Positions 22,683 through 36,596 are shown, counted from the stretch's first letter. The stretch is 64,000 nucleotides of DNA from Henricia sp. BOLD:AAB3569 (GCA_037783545.1 JBBELK010001543.1:1-64000); one strand, 5' to 3'. The notes: a model not told the origin generated them from the letters alone. Translations and numbers: made by a program.

Positions 22683-25600
22683 CACACTTTGACCAAATTG
22701 CCGAGCCAAACTGCGGTGCGTTAACGACAGTCCGAATGACTGAGCATGCGCACAACTCAGGAGTACCCCCAAAGAGGTGTGTACAGACAGCCACGGTTTG
22801 CGTGAGAGCAGTCAGGAAGCCTCAACCCAGTTTTTTCTAAACTTTGAAATTTCTCTGCCATTTCCCGGCGAAAGTCTGTCAATTTTTTTATGACAAGTGC
22901 GCAATATAGAGAGTTTAGGGCATGCAACATTTGAAGTTCGTCGGAACATTTTTCGACCTCCAAATTTCCGACGTTTGGACCACACTTTGACCAAATTGCC
23001 GAGCCAAACTGCGGTGCGTTAACGACAGTCCGAATGACTGAGCATGCGCACAACTCAGGAGTACCCCAAAGAGGTGTGTACAGACAGCCACGGTTTGCGT
23101 GAGAGCAGTCAGGAAGCCTCAACCCAGTTTTTTCTAAACTTTGAAATTTCTCTGCCATTTCCCGGCGAAAGTCTGTCAATTTTTTATGACAAGTGCGCAA
23201 TATAGAGAGTTTAGGGCATGCAAAATTTGAAGTTCGTCGGAACATTTTTTGACCTCCAAATTTGCCGACGTTTGGACCACACTTTGACCAAATTGCCGAG
23301 CCAAACTGCGGTGCGTTAACGACAGTCCGAATGACTGAGCATGCGCACAACTCAGGAGTACCCCAAAGAGGTGTGTACAGACAGCCACGGTTTGCGTGAG
23401 AGCAGTCAGGAAGCCTCAACCCAGTTTTTTCTAAACTTTGAAATTTCTCTGCCATTTCCCGGCGAAAGTCTGTCAATTTTTTATGACAAGTGCGCAATAT
23501 AGAGAGTTTAGGGCATGCAAAATTTGAAGTTCGTCGGAACATTTTTCGACCTCCAAATTTGCCGACGTTTGGACCACACTTTGACCAAATTGCCGAGCCA
23601 AACTGCGGTGCGTTAACGACAGTCCGAATGACTGAGCATGCGCACAACTCAGGAGTACCCCAAAGAGGTGTGTACAGACAGCCACGGTTTGCGTGAGAGC
23701 AGTCAGGAAGCCTCAACCCAGTTTTTTCTAAACTTTGAAATTTCTCTGCCTTTTCCCGGCGAAAGTCTGTCAATTTTGTATGACAAGTGCGCAATATAGA
23801 GAGTTTAGGGCATGCAAAATTTGAAGTTCGTCGGAACATTTTTCGACCTCCAAATTTGCCGACGTTTGGACCACACTTTGACCAAATTGCCGAGCCAAAC
23901 TGCGGTGCGTTAACGACAGTCCGAATGACTGAGCATGCGCACAACTCAGGAGTACCCCAAAGAGGTGTGTACAGACAGCCACGGTTTGCGTGAGAGCAGT
24001 CAGGAAGCCTCAACCCAGTTTTTTCTAAACTTTGAAATTTCTCTGCCATTTCCCGGCGAAAGTCTGTCAATTTTTTATGACAAGTGCGCAATATAGAGAG
24101 TTTAGGGCATGCAAAATTTGAAGTTCGTCGGAACATTTTTCGACCTCCAAATTTGCCGACGTTTGGACCACACTTTGACCAAATTGCCGAGCCAAACTGC
24201 GGTGCGTTAACGACAGTCCGAATGACTGAGCATGCGCACAACTCAGGAGTACCCCAAAGAGGTGTGTACAGACAGCCACGGTTTGCGTGAGAGCAGTCAG
24301 GAAGCCTCAACCCAGTTTTTTCTAAACTTTGAAATTTCTCTGCCATTTCCCGGCGAAAGTCTGTCAATTTTTTTATGACAAGTGCGCAATATAGAGAGTT
24401 TAGGGCATGCAAAATTTGAAGTTCGTCGGAACATTTTTCGACCTCCAAATTTGCCGACGTTTGGACCACACTTTGACCAAATTGCCGAGCCAAACTGCGG
24501 TGCGTTAACGACAGTCCGAATGACTGAGCATGCGCACAACTCAGGAGTACCCCCAAAGAGGTGTGTACAGACAGCAACGGTTTGCGTGAGAGCAGTCAGG
24601 AAGCCTCAACCCAGTTTTTTCTAAACTTTGAAATTTCTCTGCCATTTCCCGGCGAAAGTCTGTCAATTTTTTATGACAAGTGCGCAATATAGAGAGTTTA
24701 GGGCATGCAAAATTTGAAGTTCGTCGGAACATTTTTCGACCTCCAAATTTGCCGACGTTTGGACCACACTTTGACCAAATTGCCGAGCCAAACTGCGGTG
24801 CGTTAACGACAGTCCGAATGACTGAGCATGCGCACAACTCAGGAGTACCCCAAAGAGGTGTGTACAGACAGCCACGGTTTGCGTGAGAGCAGTCAGGAAG
24901 CCTCAACCCAGTTTTTTCTAAACTTTGAAATTTCTCTGCCATTTCCCGGCGAAAGTCTGTCAATTTTTTATGACAAGTGCGGAATATAGAGAGTTTAGGG
25001 CATGCAAAATTTGAAGTTCGTCGGAACATTTTTCGACCTCCAAATTTGCCGACGTTTGGACCACACTTTGACCAAATTGCCGAGCCAAACTGCGGTGCGT
25101 TAACGACAGTCCGAATGACTGAGCATGCGCACAACTCAGGAGTACCCCAAAGACGTGTGTACAGACAGCCACGGTTTGCGTGAGAGCAGTCAGGAAGCCT
25201 CAACACAGTTTTTTCTAAACTTTGAAATTTCTCTGCCATTTCCCGGCGAAAGTCTGTCAATTTGTTATGACAAGTGCGCAATATAGAGAGTTTAGGGCAT
25301 GCAAAATTTGAAGTTCGTCGGAACATTTTTCGACCTCCAAATTTGCCGACGTTTGGACCACACTTTGACCAAATTGCCGAGCCAAACTGCGGTGCGTTAA
25401 CGACAGTCCGAATGACTGAGCTTGCGCACAACTCAGGAGTACCCCAAAGAGGTGTGTACAGACAGCCACGGTTTGCGTGAGAGCAGTCAGGAAGCCTCAA
25501 CCCAGTTTTTTCTAAACTTTGAAATTTCTCTGCCATTTCCCGGCGAAAGTCTGTCAATTTTTTTATGACAAGTGCGCAATATAGAGAGTTTAGGGCATGC

Positions 25601-28600
25601 AAAATTTGAAGTTCGTCGGAACATTTTTCGACCTCCAAATTTGCCGACGTTTGGACCACACTTTGACCAAATTGCCGAGCCAAACTGCGGTGCGTTAACG
25701 ACAGTCCGAATGACTGAGCATGCGCACAACTCAGGAGTACCCCAAAGAGGTGTGTACAGACAGCCACGGTTTGCGTGAGAGCAGTCAGGAAGCCTCAACC
25801 CAGTTTTTTCTAAACTTTGAAATTTCTCTGCCATTTCCCGGCGAAAGTCTGTCAATTTTTTATGACAAGTGCGCAATATAGAGAGTTTAGGGCATGCAAA
25901 ATTTAAAGTTCGTCGGAACATTTTTCGACCTCCAAATTTGCCGACGTTTGGACCACACTTTGACCAAATTGCCGAGCCAAACTGCGGTGCGTTAACGACA
26001 GTCCGAATGACTGAGCATGCGCACAACTCAGGAGTACCCCAAAGAGGTGTGTACAGACAGCCACGGTTTGCGTGAGAGCAGTCAGGAAGCCTCAACCCAG
26101 TTTTTTCTAAACTTTGAAATTTCTCTGCCATTTCCCGGCGAAAGTCTGTCAATTTTGTATGACAAGTGCGCAATATAGAGAGTTTAGGGCATGCAAAATT
26201 TGAAGTTCGTCGGAACATTTTTCGACCTCCAAATTTGCCGACGTTTGGACCACACTTTGACCAAATTGCCGAGCCAAACTGCGGTGCGTTAACGACAGTC
26301 CGAATGACTGAGCATGCGCACAACTCAGGAGTACCCCAAAGAGGTGTGTACAGACAGCCACGGTTTGCGTGAGAGCAGTCAGGAAGCCTCAACCCATTTT
26401 TTTCTAAACTTTGAAATTTCTCTGCCATTTCCCGGCGAAAGTCTGTCAATTTTTTATGACAAGTGCGCAATATAGAGAGTTTAGGGCATGCAAAATTTAA
26501 AGTTCGTCGGAACATTTTTCGACCTCCAAATTTGCCGACGTTTGGACCACACTTTGACCAAATTGCCGAGCCAAACTGCGGTGCGTTAACGACAGTCCGA
26601 ATGACTGAGCATGCGCACAACTCAGGAGTACCCCAAAGAGGTGTGTACAGACAGCCACGGTTTGCGTGAGAGCAGTCAGGAAGCCTCAACCCAGGTTTTT
26701 CTAAACTTTGAAATTTCTCTGCCATTTCCCGGCGAAAGTCTGTCAATTTGTTATGACAAGTGCGCAATATAGAGAGTTTAGGGCATGCAAAATTTGAAGT
26801 TCGTCGGAACATGTTTCGACCTCCAAATTTGCCGACGTTTGGACCACACTTTGACCAAATTGCCGAGCCAAACTGCGGTGCGTTAACGACAGTCCGAATG
26901 ACTGAGCATGCGCACAACTCAGGAGTACCCCAAAGAGGTGTGTACAGACAGCCACGGTTTGCGTGAGAGCAGTCAGGAAGCCTCAACCCAGTTTTTTTCT
27001 AAACTTTGAAATTTCTCTGCCATTTCCCGGCGAAAGTCTGTCAATTTTGTATGACAAGTGCGCAATATAGAGAGTTTAGGGCATGCAAAATTTGAAGTTC
27101 GTCGGAACATTTTTCGACCTCCAAATTTGCCGACGTTTGGACCACACTTTGACCAAATTGCCGAGCCAAACTGCGGTGCGTTAACGACAGTCCGAATGAC
27201 TGAGCATGCGCACAACTCAGGAGTACCCCAAAGAGGTGTGTACAGACAGCCACGGTTTGCGTGAGAGCAGTCAGGAAGCCTCAACCCAGTTTTTTCTAAA
27301 CTTTGAAATTTCTCTGCCATTTCCCGGCGAAAGTCTGTCAATTTGTTATGACAAGTGCGCAATATAGAGAGTTTAGGGCATGCAAAATTTGAAGTTCGTC
27401 GGAACATTTTTCGACCTCCAAATTTGCCGACGTTTGGACCACACTTTGACCAAATTGCCGAGCCAAACTGCGGTGCGTTAACGACAGTCCGAATGACTGA
27501 GCATGCGCACAACTCAGGAGTACCCCAAAGAGGTGTGTACAGACAGCCACGGTTTGCGTGAGAGCAGTCAGGAAGCCTCAACCCAGTTTTTTCTAAACTT
27601 TGAAATTTCTCTGCCATTTCCCGGCGAAAGTCTGTCAATTTTTTATGACAAGTGCGCAATATAGAGAGTTTAGGGCATGCAACATTTGAAGTTCGTCGGA
27701 ACATTTTTCGACCTCCAAATTTGCCGACGTTTGGACCACACTTTGACCAAATTGCCGAGCCAAACTGCGGTGCGTTAACGACAGTCCGAATGACTGAGCA
27801 TGCGCACAACTCAGGAGTACCCCAAAGAGGTGTGTACAGACAGCCACGGTTTGCGTGAGAGCAGTCAGGAAGCCTCAACCCAGTTTTTTCTAAACTTTGA
27901 AATTTCTCTGCCATTTCCCGGCGAAAGTCTGTCAATTTTTTATGACAAGTGCGCAATATAGAGAGTTTAGGGCATGCAAAATTTGAAGTTCGTCGGAACA
28001 TTTTTCGACCTCCAAATTTGCCGACGTTTGGACCACACTTTGACCAAATTGCCGAGCCAAACTGCGGTGCGTTAACGACAGTCCGAATGACTGAGCATGC
28101 GCACAACTCAGGAGTACCCCAAAGAGGTGTGTACAGACAGCCACGGTTTGCGTGAGAGCAGTCAGGAAGCCTCAACCCAGTTTTTTCTAAACTTTGAAAT
28201 TTCTCTGCCATTTCCCGGCGAAAGTCTGTAATTTTTTTATGACAAGTGCGCAATATAGAGAGTTTAGGGCATGCAAAATTTGAAGTTCGTCGGAACATTT
28301 TTCGACCTCCAAATTTGCCGACGTTTGGACCACACTTTGACCAAATTGCCGAGCCAAACTGCGGTGCGTTAACGACAGTCCGAATGACTGAGCATGCGCA
28401 CAACTCAGGAGTACCCCAAAGAGGTGTGTACAGACAGCCACGGTTTGCGTGAGAGCAGTCAGGAAGCCTCAACCCAGTTTTTTCTAAACTTTGAAATTTC
28501 TCTGCCATTTCCCGGCGAAAGTCTGTCAATTTTTTATGACAAGTGCGCAATATAGAGAGTTTAGGGCATGCAAAATTTGAAGTTCGTCGGAACATTTTTC

Positions 28601-31600
28601 GACCTCCAAATTTGCCGACGTTTGGACCACACTTTGACCAAATTGCCGAGCCAAACTGCGGTGCGTTAACGACAGTCCGAATGACTGAGCATGCGCACAA
28701 CTCAGGAGTACCCCAAAGAGGTGTGTACAGACAGCCACGGTTTGCGTGAGAGCAGTCAGGAAGCCTCAACCCAGTTTTTTCTAAACTTTGAAATTTCTCT
28801 GCCATTTCCCGGCGAAAGTCTGTAATTTTTTTATGACAAGTGCGCAATATAGAGAGTTTAGGGCATGCAAAATTTGAAGTTCGTCGGAACATTTTTCGAC
28901 CTCCAAATTTGCCGACGTTTGGACCACACTTTGACCAAATTGCCGAGCCAAACTGCGGTGCGTTAACGACAGTCCGAATGACTGAGCATGCGCACAACTC
29001 AGGAGTACCCCAAAGAGGTGTGTACAGACAGCCACGGTTTGCGTGAGAGCAGTCAGGAAGCCTCAACCCAGTTTTTTTCTAAACTTTGAAATTTCTCTGC
29101 CATTTCCCGGCGAAAGTCTGTCAATTTTTTATGACAAGTGCGCAATATAGAGAGTTTAGGGCATGCAAAATTTGAAGTTCGTCGGAACATTTTTCGACCT
29201 CCAAATTTGCCGACGTTTGGACCACACTTTGACCAAATTGCCGAGCCAAACTGCGGTGCGTTAACGACAGTCCGAATGACTGAGCATGCGCACAACTCAG
29301 GAGTACCCCAAAGAGGTGTGTACAGACAGCCACGGTTTGCGTGAGAGCAGTCAGAAAGCCTCAACCCAGTTTTTTCTAAACTTTGAAATTTCTCTGCCAT
29401 TTCCCGGCGAAAGTCTGTCAATTTTTTATGACAAGTGCGCAATATAGAGAGTTTAGGGCATGCAAAATTTGAAGTTCGTCGGAACATTTTTCGACCTCCA
29501 AATTTGCCGACGTTTGGACCACACTTTGACCAAATTGCCGAGCCAAACTGCGGTGCGTTAACGACAGTCCGAATGACTGAGCATGCGCACAACTCAGGAG
29601 TACCCCAAAGAGGTGTGTACAGACAGCCACGGTTTGCGTGAGAGCAGTCAGGAAGCCTCAACCCAGTTTTTTCTAAACTTTGAAATTTCTCTGCCATTTC
29701 CCGGCGAAAGTCTGTAATTTTTTTATGACAAGTGCGCAATATAGAGAGTTTAGGGCATGCAAAATTTGAAGTTCGTCGGAACATTTTTCGACCTCCAAAT
29801 TTGCCGACGTTTGGACCACACTTTGACCAAATTGCCGAGCCAAACTGCGGTGCGTTAACGACAGTCCGAATGACTGAGCATGCGCACAACTCAGGAGTAC
29901 CCCAAAGAGGTGTGTACAGACAGCCACGGTTTGCGTGAGAGCAGTCAGGAAGCCTCAACCCAGTTTTTTCTAAACTTTGAAATTTCTCTGCCATTTCCCG
30001 GCGAAAGTCTGTCAATTTTTTATGACAAGTGCGCAATATAGAGAGTTTAGGGCATGCAAAATTTGAAGTTCGTCGGAACATTTTTCGACCTCCAAATTTG
30101 CCGACGTTTGGACCACACTTTGACCAAATTGCCGAGCCAAACTGCGGTGCGTTAACGACAGTCCGAATGACTGAGCATGCGCACAACTCAGGAGTACCCC
30201 AAAGAGGTGTGTACAGACAGCCACGGTTTGCGTGAGAGCAGTCAGGAAGCCTCAACCCAGTTTTTTCTAAACTTTGAAATTTCTCTGCCATTTCCCGGCG
30301 AAAGTCTGTAATTTTTTTATGACAAGTGCGCAATATAGAGAGTTTAGGGCATGCAAAATTTGAAGTTCGTCGGAACATTTTTCGACCTCCAAATTTGCCG
30401 ACGTTTGGACCACACTTTGACCAAATTGCCGAGCCAAACTGCGGTGCGTTAACGACAGTCCGAATGACTGAGCATGCGCACAACTCAGGAGTACCCCAAA
30501 GAGGTGTGTACAGACAGCCACGGTTTGCGTGAGAGCAGTCAGGAAGCCTCAACCCAGTTTTTTTCTAAACTTTGAAATTTCTCTGCCATTTCCCGGCGAA
30601 AGTCTGTCAATTTTTTATGACAAGTGCGCAATATAGAGAGTTTAGGGCATGCAAAATTTGAAGTTCGTCGGAACATTTTTCGACCTCCAAATTTGCCGAC
30701 GTTTGGACCACACTTTGACCAAATTGCCGAGCCAAACTGCGGTGCGTTAACGACAGTCCGAATGACTGAGCATGCGCACAACTCAGGAGTACCCCAAAGA
30801 GGTGTGTACAGACAGCCACGGTTTGCGTGAGAGCAGTCAGAAAGCCTCAACCCAGTTTTTTCTAAACTTTGAAATTTCTCTGCCATTTCCCGGCGAAAGT
30901 CTGTCAATTTTTTATGACAAGTGCGCAATATAGAGAGTTTAGGGCATGCAACATTTGAAGTTCGTCGGAACATTTTTCGACCTCCAAATTTGCCGACGTT
31001 TGGACCACACTTTGACCAAATTGCCGAGCCAAACTGCGGTGCGTTAACGACAGTCCGAATGACTGAGCATGCGCACAACTCATGAGTACCCCAAAGAGGT
31101 GTGTACAGACAGCCACGGTTTGCGTGAGAGCAGTCAGGAAGCCTCAACCCAGTTTTTTCTAAACTTTGAAATTTCTCTGCCATTTCCCGGCGAAAGTCTG
31201 TCAATTTTTTATGACAAGTGCGCAATATAGAGAGTTTAGGGCATGCAAAATTTGAAGTTCGTCGGAACATTTTTCGACCTCCAAATTTGCCGACGTTTGG
31301 ACCACACTTTGACCAAATTGCCGAGCCAAACTGCGGTGCGTTAACGACAGTCCGAATGACTGAGCATTCGCACAACTCAGGAGTACCCCAAAGAGGTGTG
31401 TACAGACAGCCACGGTTTGCGTGAGAGCAGTCAGGAAGCCTCAACCCAGTTTTTTCTAAACTTTGAAATTTCTCTGCCATTTCCCGGCGAAAGTCTGTCA
31501 ATTTTTTATGACAAGTGCGCAATATAGAGAGTTTAGGGCATGCAAAATTTGAAGTTCGTCGGAACATTTTTCGACCTCCAAATTTGCCGACGTTTGGACC

Positions 31601-34488
31601 ACACTTTGACCAAATTGCCGAGCCAAACTGCGGTGCGTTAACGACAGTCCGAATGACTGAGCATGCGCACAACTCAGGAGTACCCCAAAGAGGTGTGTAC
31701 AGACAGCCACGGTTTGCGTGAGAGCAGTCAGGAAGCCTCAACCCAGTTTTTTCTAAACTTTGAAATTTCTCTGCCATTTCCCGGCGAAAGTCTGTCAATT
31801 TTGTATGACAAGTGCGCAATATAGAGAGTTTAGGGCATGCAAAATTTGAAGTTCGTCGGAACATTTTTCGACCTCCAAATTTGCCGACGTTTGGACCACA
31901 CTTTGACCAAATTGCCGAGCCAAACTGCGGTGCGTTAACGACAGTCCGAATGACTGAGCATGCGCACAACTCAGGAGTACCCCAAAGAGGTGTGTACAGA
32001 CAGCCACGGTTTGCGTGAGAGCAGTCAGGAAGCCTCAACCCAGTTTTTTCTAAACTTTGAAATTTCTCTGCCATTTCCCGGCGAAAGTCTGTCAATTTTT
32101 TATGACAAGTGCGCAATATAGAGAGTTTAGGGCATGCAAAATTTGAAGTTCGTCGGAACATTTTTCGACCTCCAAATTTGCCGACGTTTGGACCACACTT
32201 TGACCAAATTGCCGAGCCAAACTGCGGTGCGTTAACGACAGTCCGAATGACTGAGCATGCGCACAACTCAGGAGTACCCCCAAAGAGGTGTGTACAGACA
32301 GCCACGGTTTGCGTGAGAGCAGTCAGGAAGCCTCAACCAAGTTTTTTCTAAACTTTGAAATTTCTCTGCCATTTCCCGGCGAAAGTCTGTCAATTTTTTA
32401 TGACAAGTGCGCAATATAGAGAGTTTAGGGCATGCAAAATTTGAAGTTCGTCGGAACATTTTTCGACCTCCAAATTTGCCGACGTTTGGACCACACTTTG
32501 ACCAAATTGCCGAGCCAAACTGCGGTGCGTTAACGACAGTCCGAATGACTGAGCATGCGCACAACTCAGGAGTACCCCAAAGAGGTGTGTACAGACAGCC
32601 ACGGTTTGCGTGAGAGCAGTCAGGAAGCCTCAACCCAGTTTTTTCTAAACTTTGAAATTTCTCTGCCATTTCCCGGCGAAAGTCTGTCAATTTTGTATGA
32701 CAAGTGCGCAATATAGAGAGTTTAGGGCATGCAAAATTTGAAGTTCGTCGGAACATTTTTCGACCTCCAAATTTGCCGACGTTTGGACCACACTTTGACC
32801 AAATTGCCGAGCCAAACTGCGGTGCGTTAACGACAGTCCGAATGACTGAGCATGCGCACAACTCAGGAGTACCCCAAAGAGGTGTGTACAGACAGCCACG
32901 GTTTGCGTGAGAGCAGTCAGGAAGCCTCAACCCAGTTTTTTCTAAACTTTGAAATTTCTCTGCCATTTCCCGGCGAAAGTCTGTCAATTTTTTATGACAA
33001 GTGCGCAATATAGAGAGTTTAGGGTATGCAAAATTTGAAGTTCGTCGGAACATTTTTCGACCTCCAAATTTGCCGACGTTTGGACCACACTTTGACCAAA
33101 TTGCCGAGCCAAACTGCGGTGCGTTAACGACAGTCCGAATGACTGAGCATGCGCACAACTCAGGAGTACCCCAAAGAGGTGTGTACAGACAGCCACGGTT
33201 TGCGTGAGAGCAGTCAGGAAGCCTCAACCCAGTTTTTTCTAAACTTTGAAATTTCTCTGCCATTTCCCCGCGAAAGTCTGTCAATTTTTTATGACAAGTG
33301 CGCAATATAGAGAGTTTAGGGCATGCAAAATTTGAAGTTCGTCGGAACATTTTTCGACCTCCAAATTTGCCGACGTTTGGACCACACTTTGACCAAATTG
33401 ACGAGCCAAACTGCGGTGCGTTAACGACAGTCCGAATGACTGAGCATGCGCACAACTCAGGAGTACCCCAAAGAGGTGTGCACAGACAGCCACGGTTTGC
33501 GTGAGAGCAGTCAGGAAGCCTCAACCCAGTTTTTTCTAAACTTTGAAATTTCTCTGCCATTTCCCGGCGAAAGTCTGTCAATTTTTTATGACAAGTGCGC
33601 AATATAGAGAGTTTAGGGCATGCAAAATTTGAAGTTCGTCGGAACATTTTTCGACCTCCAAATTTGCCGACGTTTGGACCACACTTTGACCAAATTGCCG
33701 AGCCAAACTGCGGTGCGTTAACGACAGTCCGAATGACTGAGCATGCGCACAACTCAGGAGTACCCCAAAGAGGTGTGTACAGACAGCCACGGTTTGCGTG
33801 AGAGCAGTCAGGAAGCCTCAACCCAGTTTTTTCTAAACTTTGAAATTTCTCTGCCATTTCCCGGCGAAAGTCTGTCAATTTTGTATGACAAGTGCGCAAT
33901 ATAGAGAGTTTAGGGCATGCAAAATTTGAAGTTCGTCGGAACATTTTTCGACCTCCAAATTTGCCGACGTTTGGACCACACTTTGACCAAATTGCCGAGC
34001 CAAACTGCGGTGCGTTAACGACAGTCCGAATGACTGAGCTTGCGCACAACTCAGGAGTACCCCAAAGAGGTGAGTACAGACAGCCACGGTTTGCGTGAGA
34101 GCAGTCAGGAAGCCTCAACCCAGTTTTTTCTAAACTTTGAAATTTCTCTGCCATTTCCCGGCGAAAGTCTATCAATTTTTTATGACAAGTGCGCAATATA
34201 GAGAGTTTAGGGCATGCAAAATTTGAAGTTCGTCGGAACATTTTTCGACCTCCAAATTTGCCGACGTTTGGACCACACTTTGACCAAATTGCCGAGCCAA
34301 ACTGCGGTGCGTTAACGACAGTCCGAATGACTGAGCATGCGCACAACTCAGGAGTACCCCAAAGAGGTGTGTACAGACAGCCACGGTTTGCGTGAGAGCA
34401 GTCAGGAAGCCTCAACCCAGTTTTTTCTAAACTTTGATATTTCTCTGCCATTTCCCGGCGAAAGTCTGTCAATTTTTTTATGACAAGT

Positions 34489-34498
34489 GCGCAAAATT
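34489..34498. other. 23-bp deletion junction at CAA microhomology (left copy)
   Basis: Here GTGCGCAA runs straight into AATTTGAAG. A normal monomer has 23 more bases, from TATAGAGAG through GCATGCAA. The missing block is bounded by CAA on both sides, as expected for slippage or microhomology-mediated loss. The deletion removes one GCATGC site. Confidence 0.85.
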
Positions 34499-34579
34499 TG
34501 AAGTTCGTCGGAACATTTTTCGACCTCCAAATTTGCCGACGTTTGGACCACACTTTGACCAAATTGCCTTTTTCTAAAA

Positions 34580-34603
34580 TGTTTTATTCGTCCGAATAAA
34601 ACA
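34580..34603. other. Perfect hairpin with AATAAA on both strands (insert C)
   Basis: Unchanged copy of the 11-bp-arm hairpin, 11 bases inside the left edge of the insert. Confidence 0.7.
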
Positions 34604-34653
34604 CGCTAACCAGTCCAACGTTGTTACCGATAGAACCAGTGCTTCAGCCGTTG

Positions 34654-34792
34654 TCGTTGCCAGTCCAGGTCATTTATCCACTAAGCGTTCGCCGTTATTG
34701 CCAAATTTCCTCATTCGTAGTCGTTGCCAGTCCAGGTCATTTATCCACCAAATTTCCTCATTCGTTGTCGTTGCCAATCCAGGTCATTATCC
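34654..34792 (+). repeat. Contracted 67-bp minisatellite inside insert C
   Basis: Only one full unit (34654-34720), the shortened 47-bp unit (34721-34767) and the partial unit from 34768 remain. This accounts exactly for the 134-bp difference from the three-full-unit copies. Confidence 0.92.
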
Positions 34793-35103
34793 GGCGAGTA
34801 TTCTCCATCACAATCATCACCAATCGTGTCCGAGTATCAGGTCATATCCTTCGAGAAGCACCACAGGTACATCCTCATAAAACCACAATCGTCACCAGTC
34901 CAGGTCTGGAAGAATCAAGACCGCAGACTCGGATCCAATCGTGTTCCAAAATTGTATCGGCGTTCCCCGTGACGTACGTACTGGTCACTCCATCATTGAG
35001 CAACGTTCCAGGACATCACGGGATTCCGCGAAAAACTCCTCCAAACTACCTATGTGCAAGGGTAGTCCTTTGGAAAGAACCCGTACGCCAACCCGACCGC
35101 CCC

Positions 35104-36561
35104 AAACTGCGGTGCGTTAACGACAGTCCGAATGACTGAGCATGCGCACAACTCAGGAGTACCCCAAAGAGGTGTGTACAGACAGCCACGGTTTGCGTGA
35201 GAGCAGTCAGGAAGCCTCAACCCAGTTTTTTCTAAACTTTGAAATTTCTCTGCCATTTCCCGGCGAAAGTCTGTCAATTTTTTATGACAAGTGCGCAATA
35301 TAGAGAGTTTAGGGCATGCAAAATTTGAAGTTCGTCGGAACATTTTTCGACCTCCAAATTTGCCGACGTTTGGACCACACTTTGACCAAATTGCCGAGCC
35401 AAACTGCGGTGCGTTAACGACAGTCCGAATGACTGAGCATGCGCACAACTCAGGAGTACCCCAAAGAGGTGTGCACAGACAGCCACGGTTTGCGTGAGAG
35501 CAGTCAGGAAGCCTCAACCCAGTTTTTTCTAAACTTTGAAATTTCTCTGCCATTTCCCGGCGAAAGTCTGTCAATTTTTTATGACAAGTGCGCAATATAG
35601 AGAGTTTAGGGCATGCAAAATTTGAAGTTCGTCGGAACATTTTTCGACCTCCAAATTTGCCGACGTTTGGACCACACTTTGACCAAATTGCCGAGCCAAA
35701 CTGCGGTGCGTTAACGACAGTCCGAATGACTGAGCATGCGCACAACTCAGGAGTACCCCAAAGAGGTGTGTACAGACAGCCACGGTTTGCGTGAGAGCAG
35801 TCAGGAAGCCTCAACCCAGTTTTTTCTAAACTTTGAAATTTCTCTGCCATTTCCCGGCGAAAGTCTGTCAATTTTGTATGACAAGTGCGCAATATAGAGA
35901 GTTTAGGGCATGCAAAATTTGAAGTTCGTCGGAACATTTTTCGACCTCCAAATTTGCCGACGTTTGGACCACACTTTGACCAAATTGCCGAGCCAAACTG
36001 CGGTGCGTTAACGACAGTCCGAATGACTGAGCTTGCGCACAACTCAGGAGTACCCCAAAGAGGTGAGTACAGACAGCCACGGTTTGCGTGAGAGCAGTCA
36101 GGAAGCCTCAACCCAGTTTTTTCTAAACTTTGAAATTTCTCTGCCATTTCCCGGCGAAAGTCTATCAATTTTTTATGACAAGTGCGCAATATAGAGAGTT
36201 TAGGGCATGCAAAATTTGAAGTTCGTCGGAACATTTTTCGACCTCCAAATTTGCCGACGTTTGGACCACACTTTGACCAAATTGCCGAGCCAAACTGCGG
36301 TGCGTTAACGACAGTCCGAATGACTGAGCATGCGCACAACTCAGGAGTACCCCAAAGAGGTGTGTACAGACAGCCACGGTTTGCGTGAGAGCAGTCAGGA
36401 AGCCTCAACCCAGTTTTTTCTAAACTTTGATATTTCTCTGCCATTTCCCGGCGAAAGTCTGTCAATTTTTTTATGACAAGTGCGCAAAATTTGAAGTTCG
36501 TCGGAACATTTTTCGACCTCCAAATTTGCCGACGTTTGGACCACACTTTGACCAAATTGCC
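35104..36561. repeat. 297-bp satellite array, segment 4
   Basis: About five monomer equivalents between inserts C and D, forming the satellite part of the second 1993-bp unit. It includes one monomer with the 23-bp deletion near 36484. No gene is seen. Confidence 0.96.
36482..36491. other. 23-bp deletion junction at CAA microhomology (right copy)
   Basis: Same deletion as near 34491, exactly 1993 bp later. It was copied with the duplication and is not an independent loss. Confidence 0.85.
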
Positions 36562-36572
36562 TTTTTCTAAAA

Positions 36573-36596
36573 TGTTTTATTCGTCCGAATAAAACA
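36573..36596. other. Perfect hairpin with AATAAA on both strands (insert D)
   Basis: Unchanged copy of the hairpin found in inserts A, B, C and E. Confidence 0.7.

Larger units (their letters stand above)
12387..34568. repeat. 297-bp satellite array, segment 3
   Basis: About 74 monomer equivalents in one orientation. Apart from three short retroelement-tail insertions (13367, 14628, 18269) and one 23-bp deletion near 34491, nearly all length changes are in the two T-tracts. Linked variants mark local higher-order repeats: a 1261-bp duplication near 12.8-14.8 kb, alternating dimers near 19.0-20.1 kb, a 1486-bp five-monomer repeat at about 27.9-30.8 kb, and a displaced copy of 18.4-21.3 kb at 25.2-28.4 kb. 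One minus-strand frame stays open for 1011 codons at 18303-21338 and for 764 codons at 32268-34562 as a consequence of the 297-bp period. No gene is recognised. Confidence 0.97.
34569..35103 (+). repeat. Insert C: non-satellite segment (535 bp, short form)
   Basis: Same family and junctions as insert A. It lacks the 10-bp and 26-bp blocks of B and E, and has two fewer full 67-bp units (134 bp) than A. The rest of the sequence, including the hairpin at 34580-34603 and the unrecognised right half, is retained. No gene family is recognised in its open frames. Confidence 0.9.
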
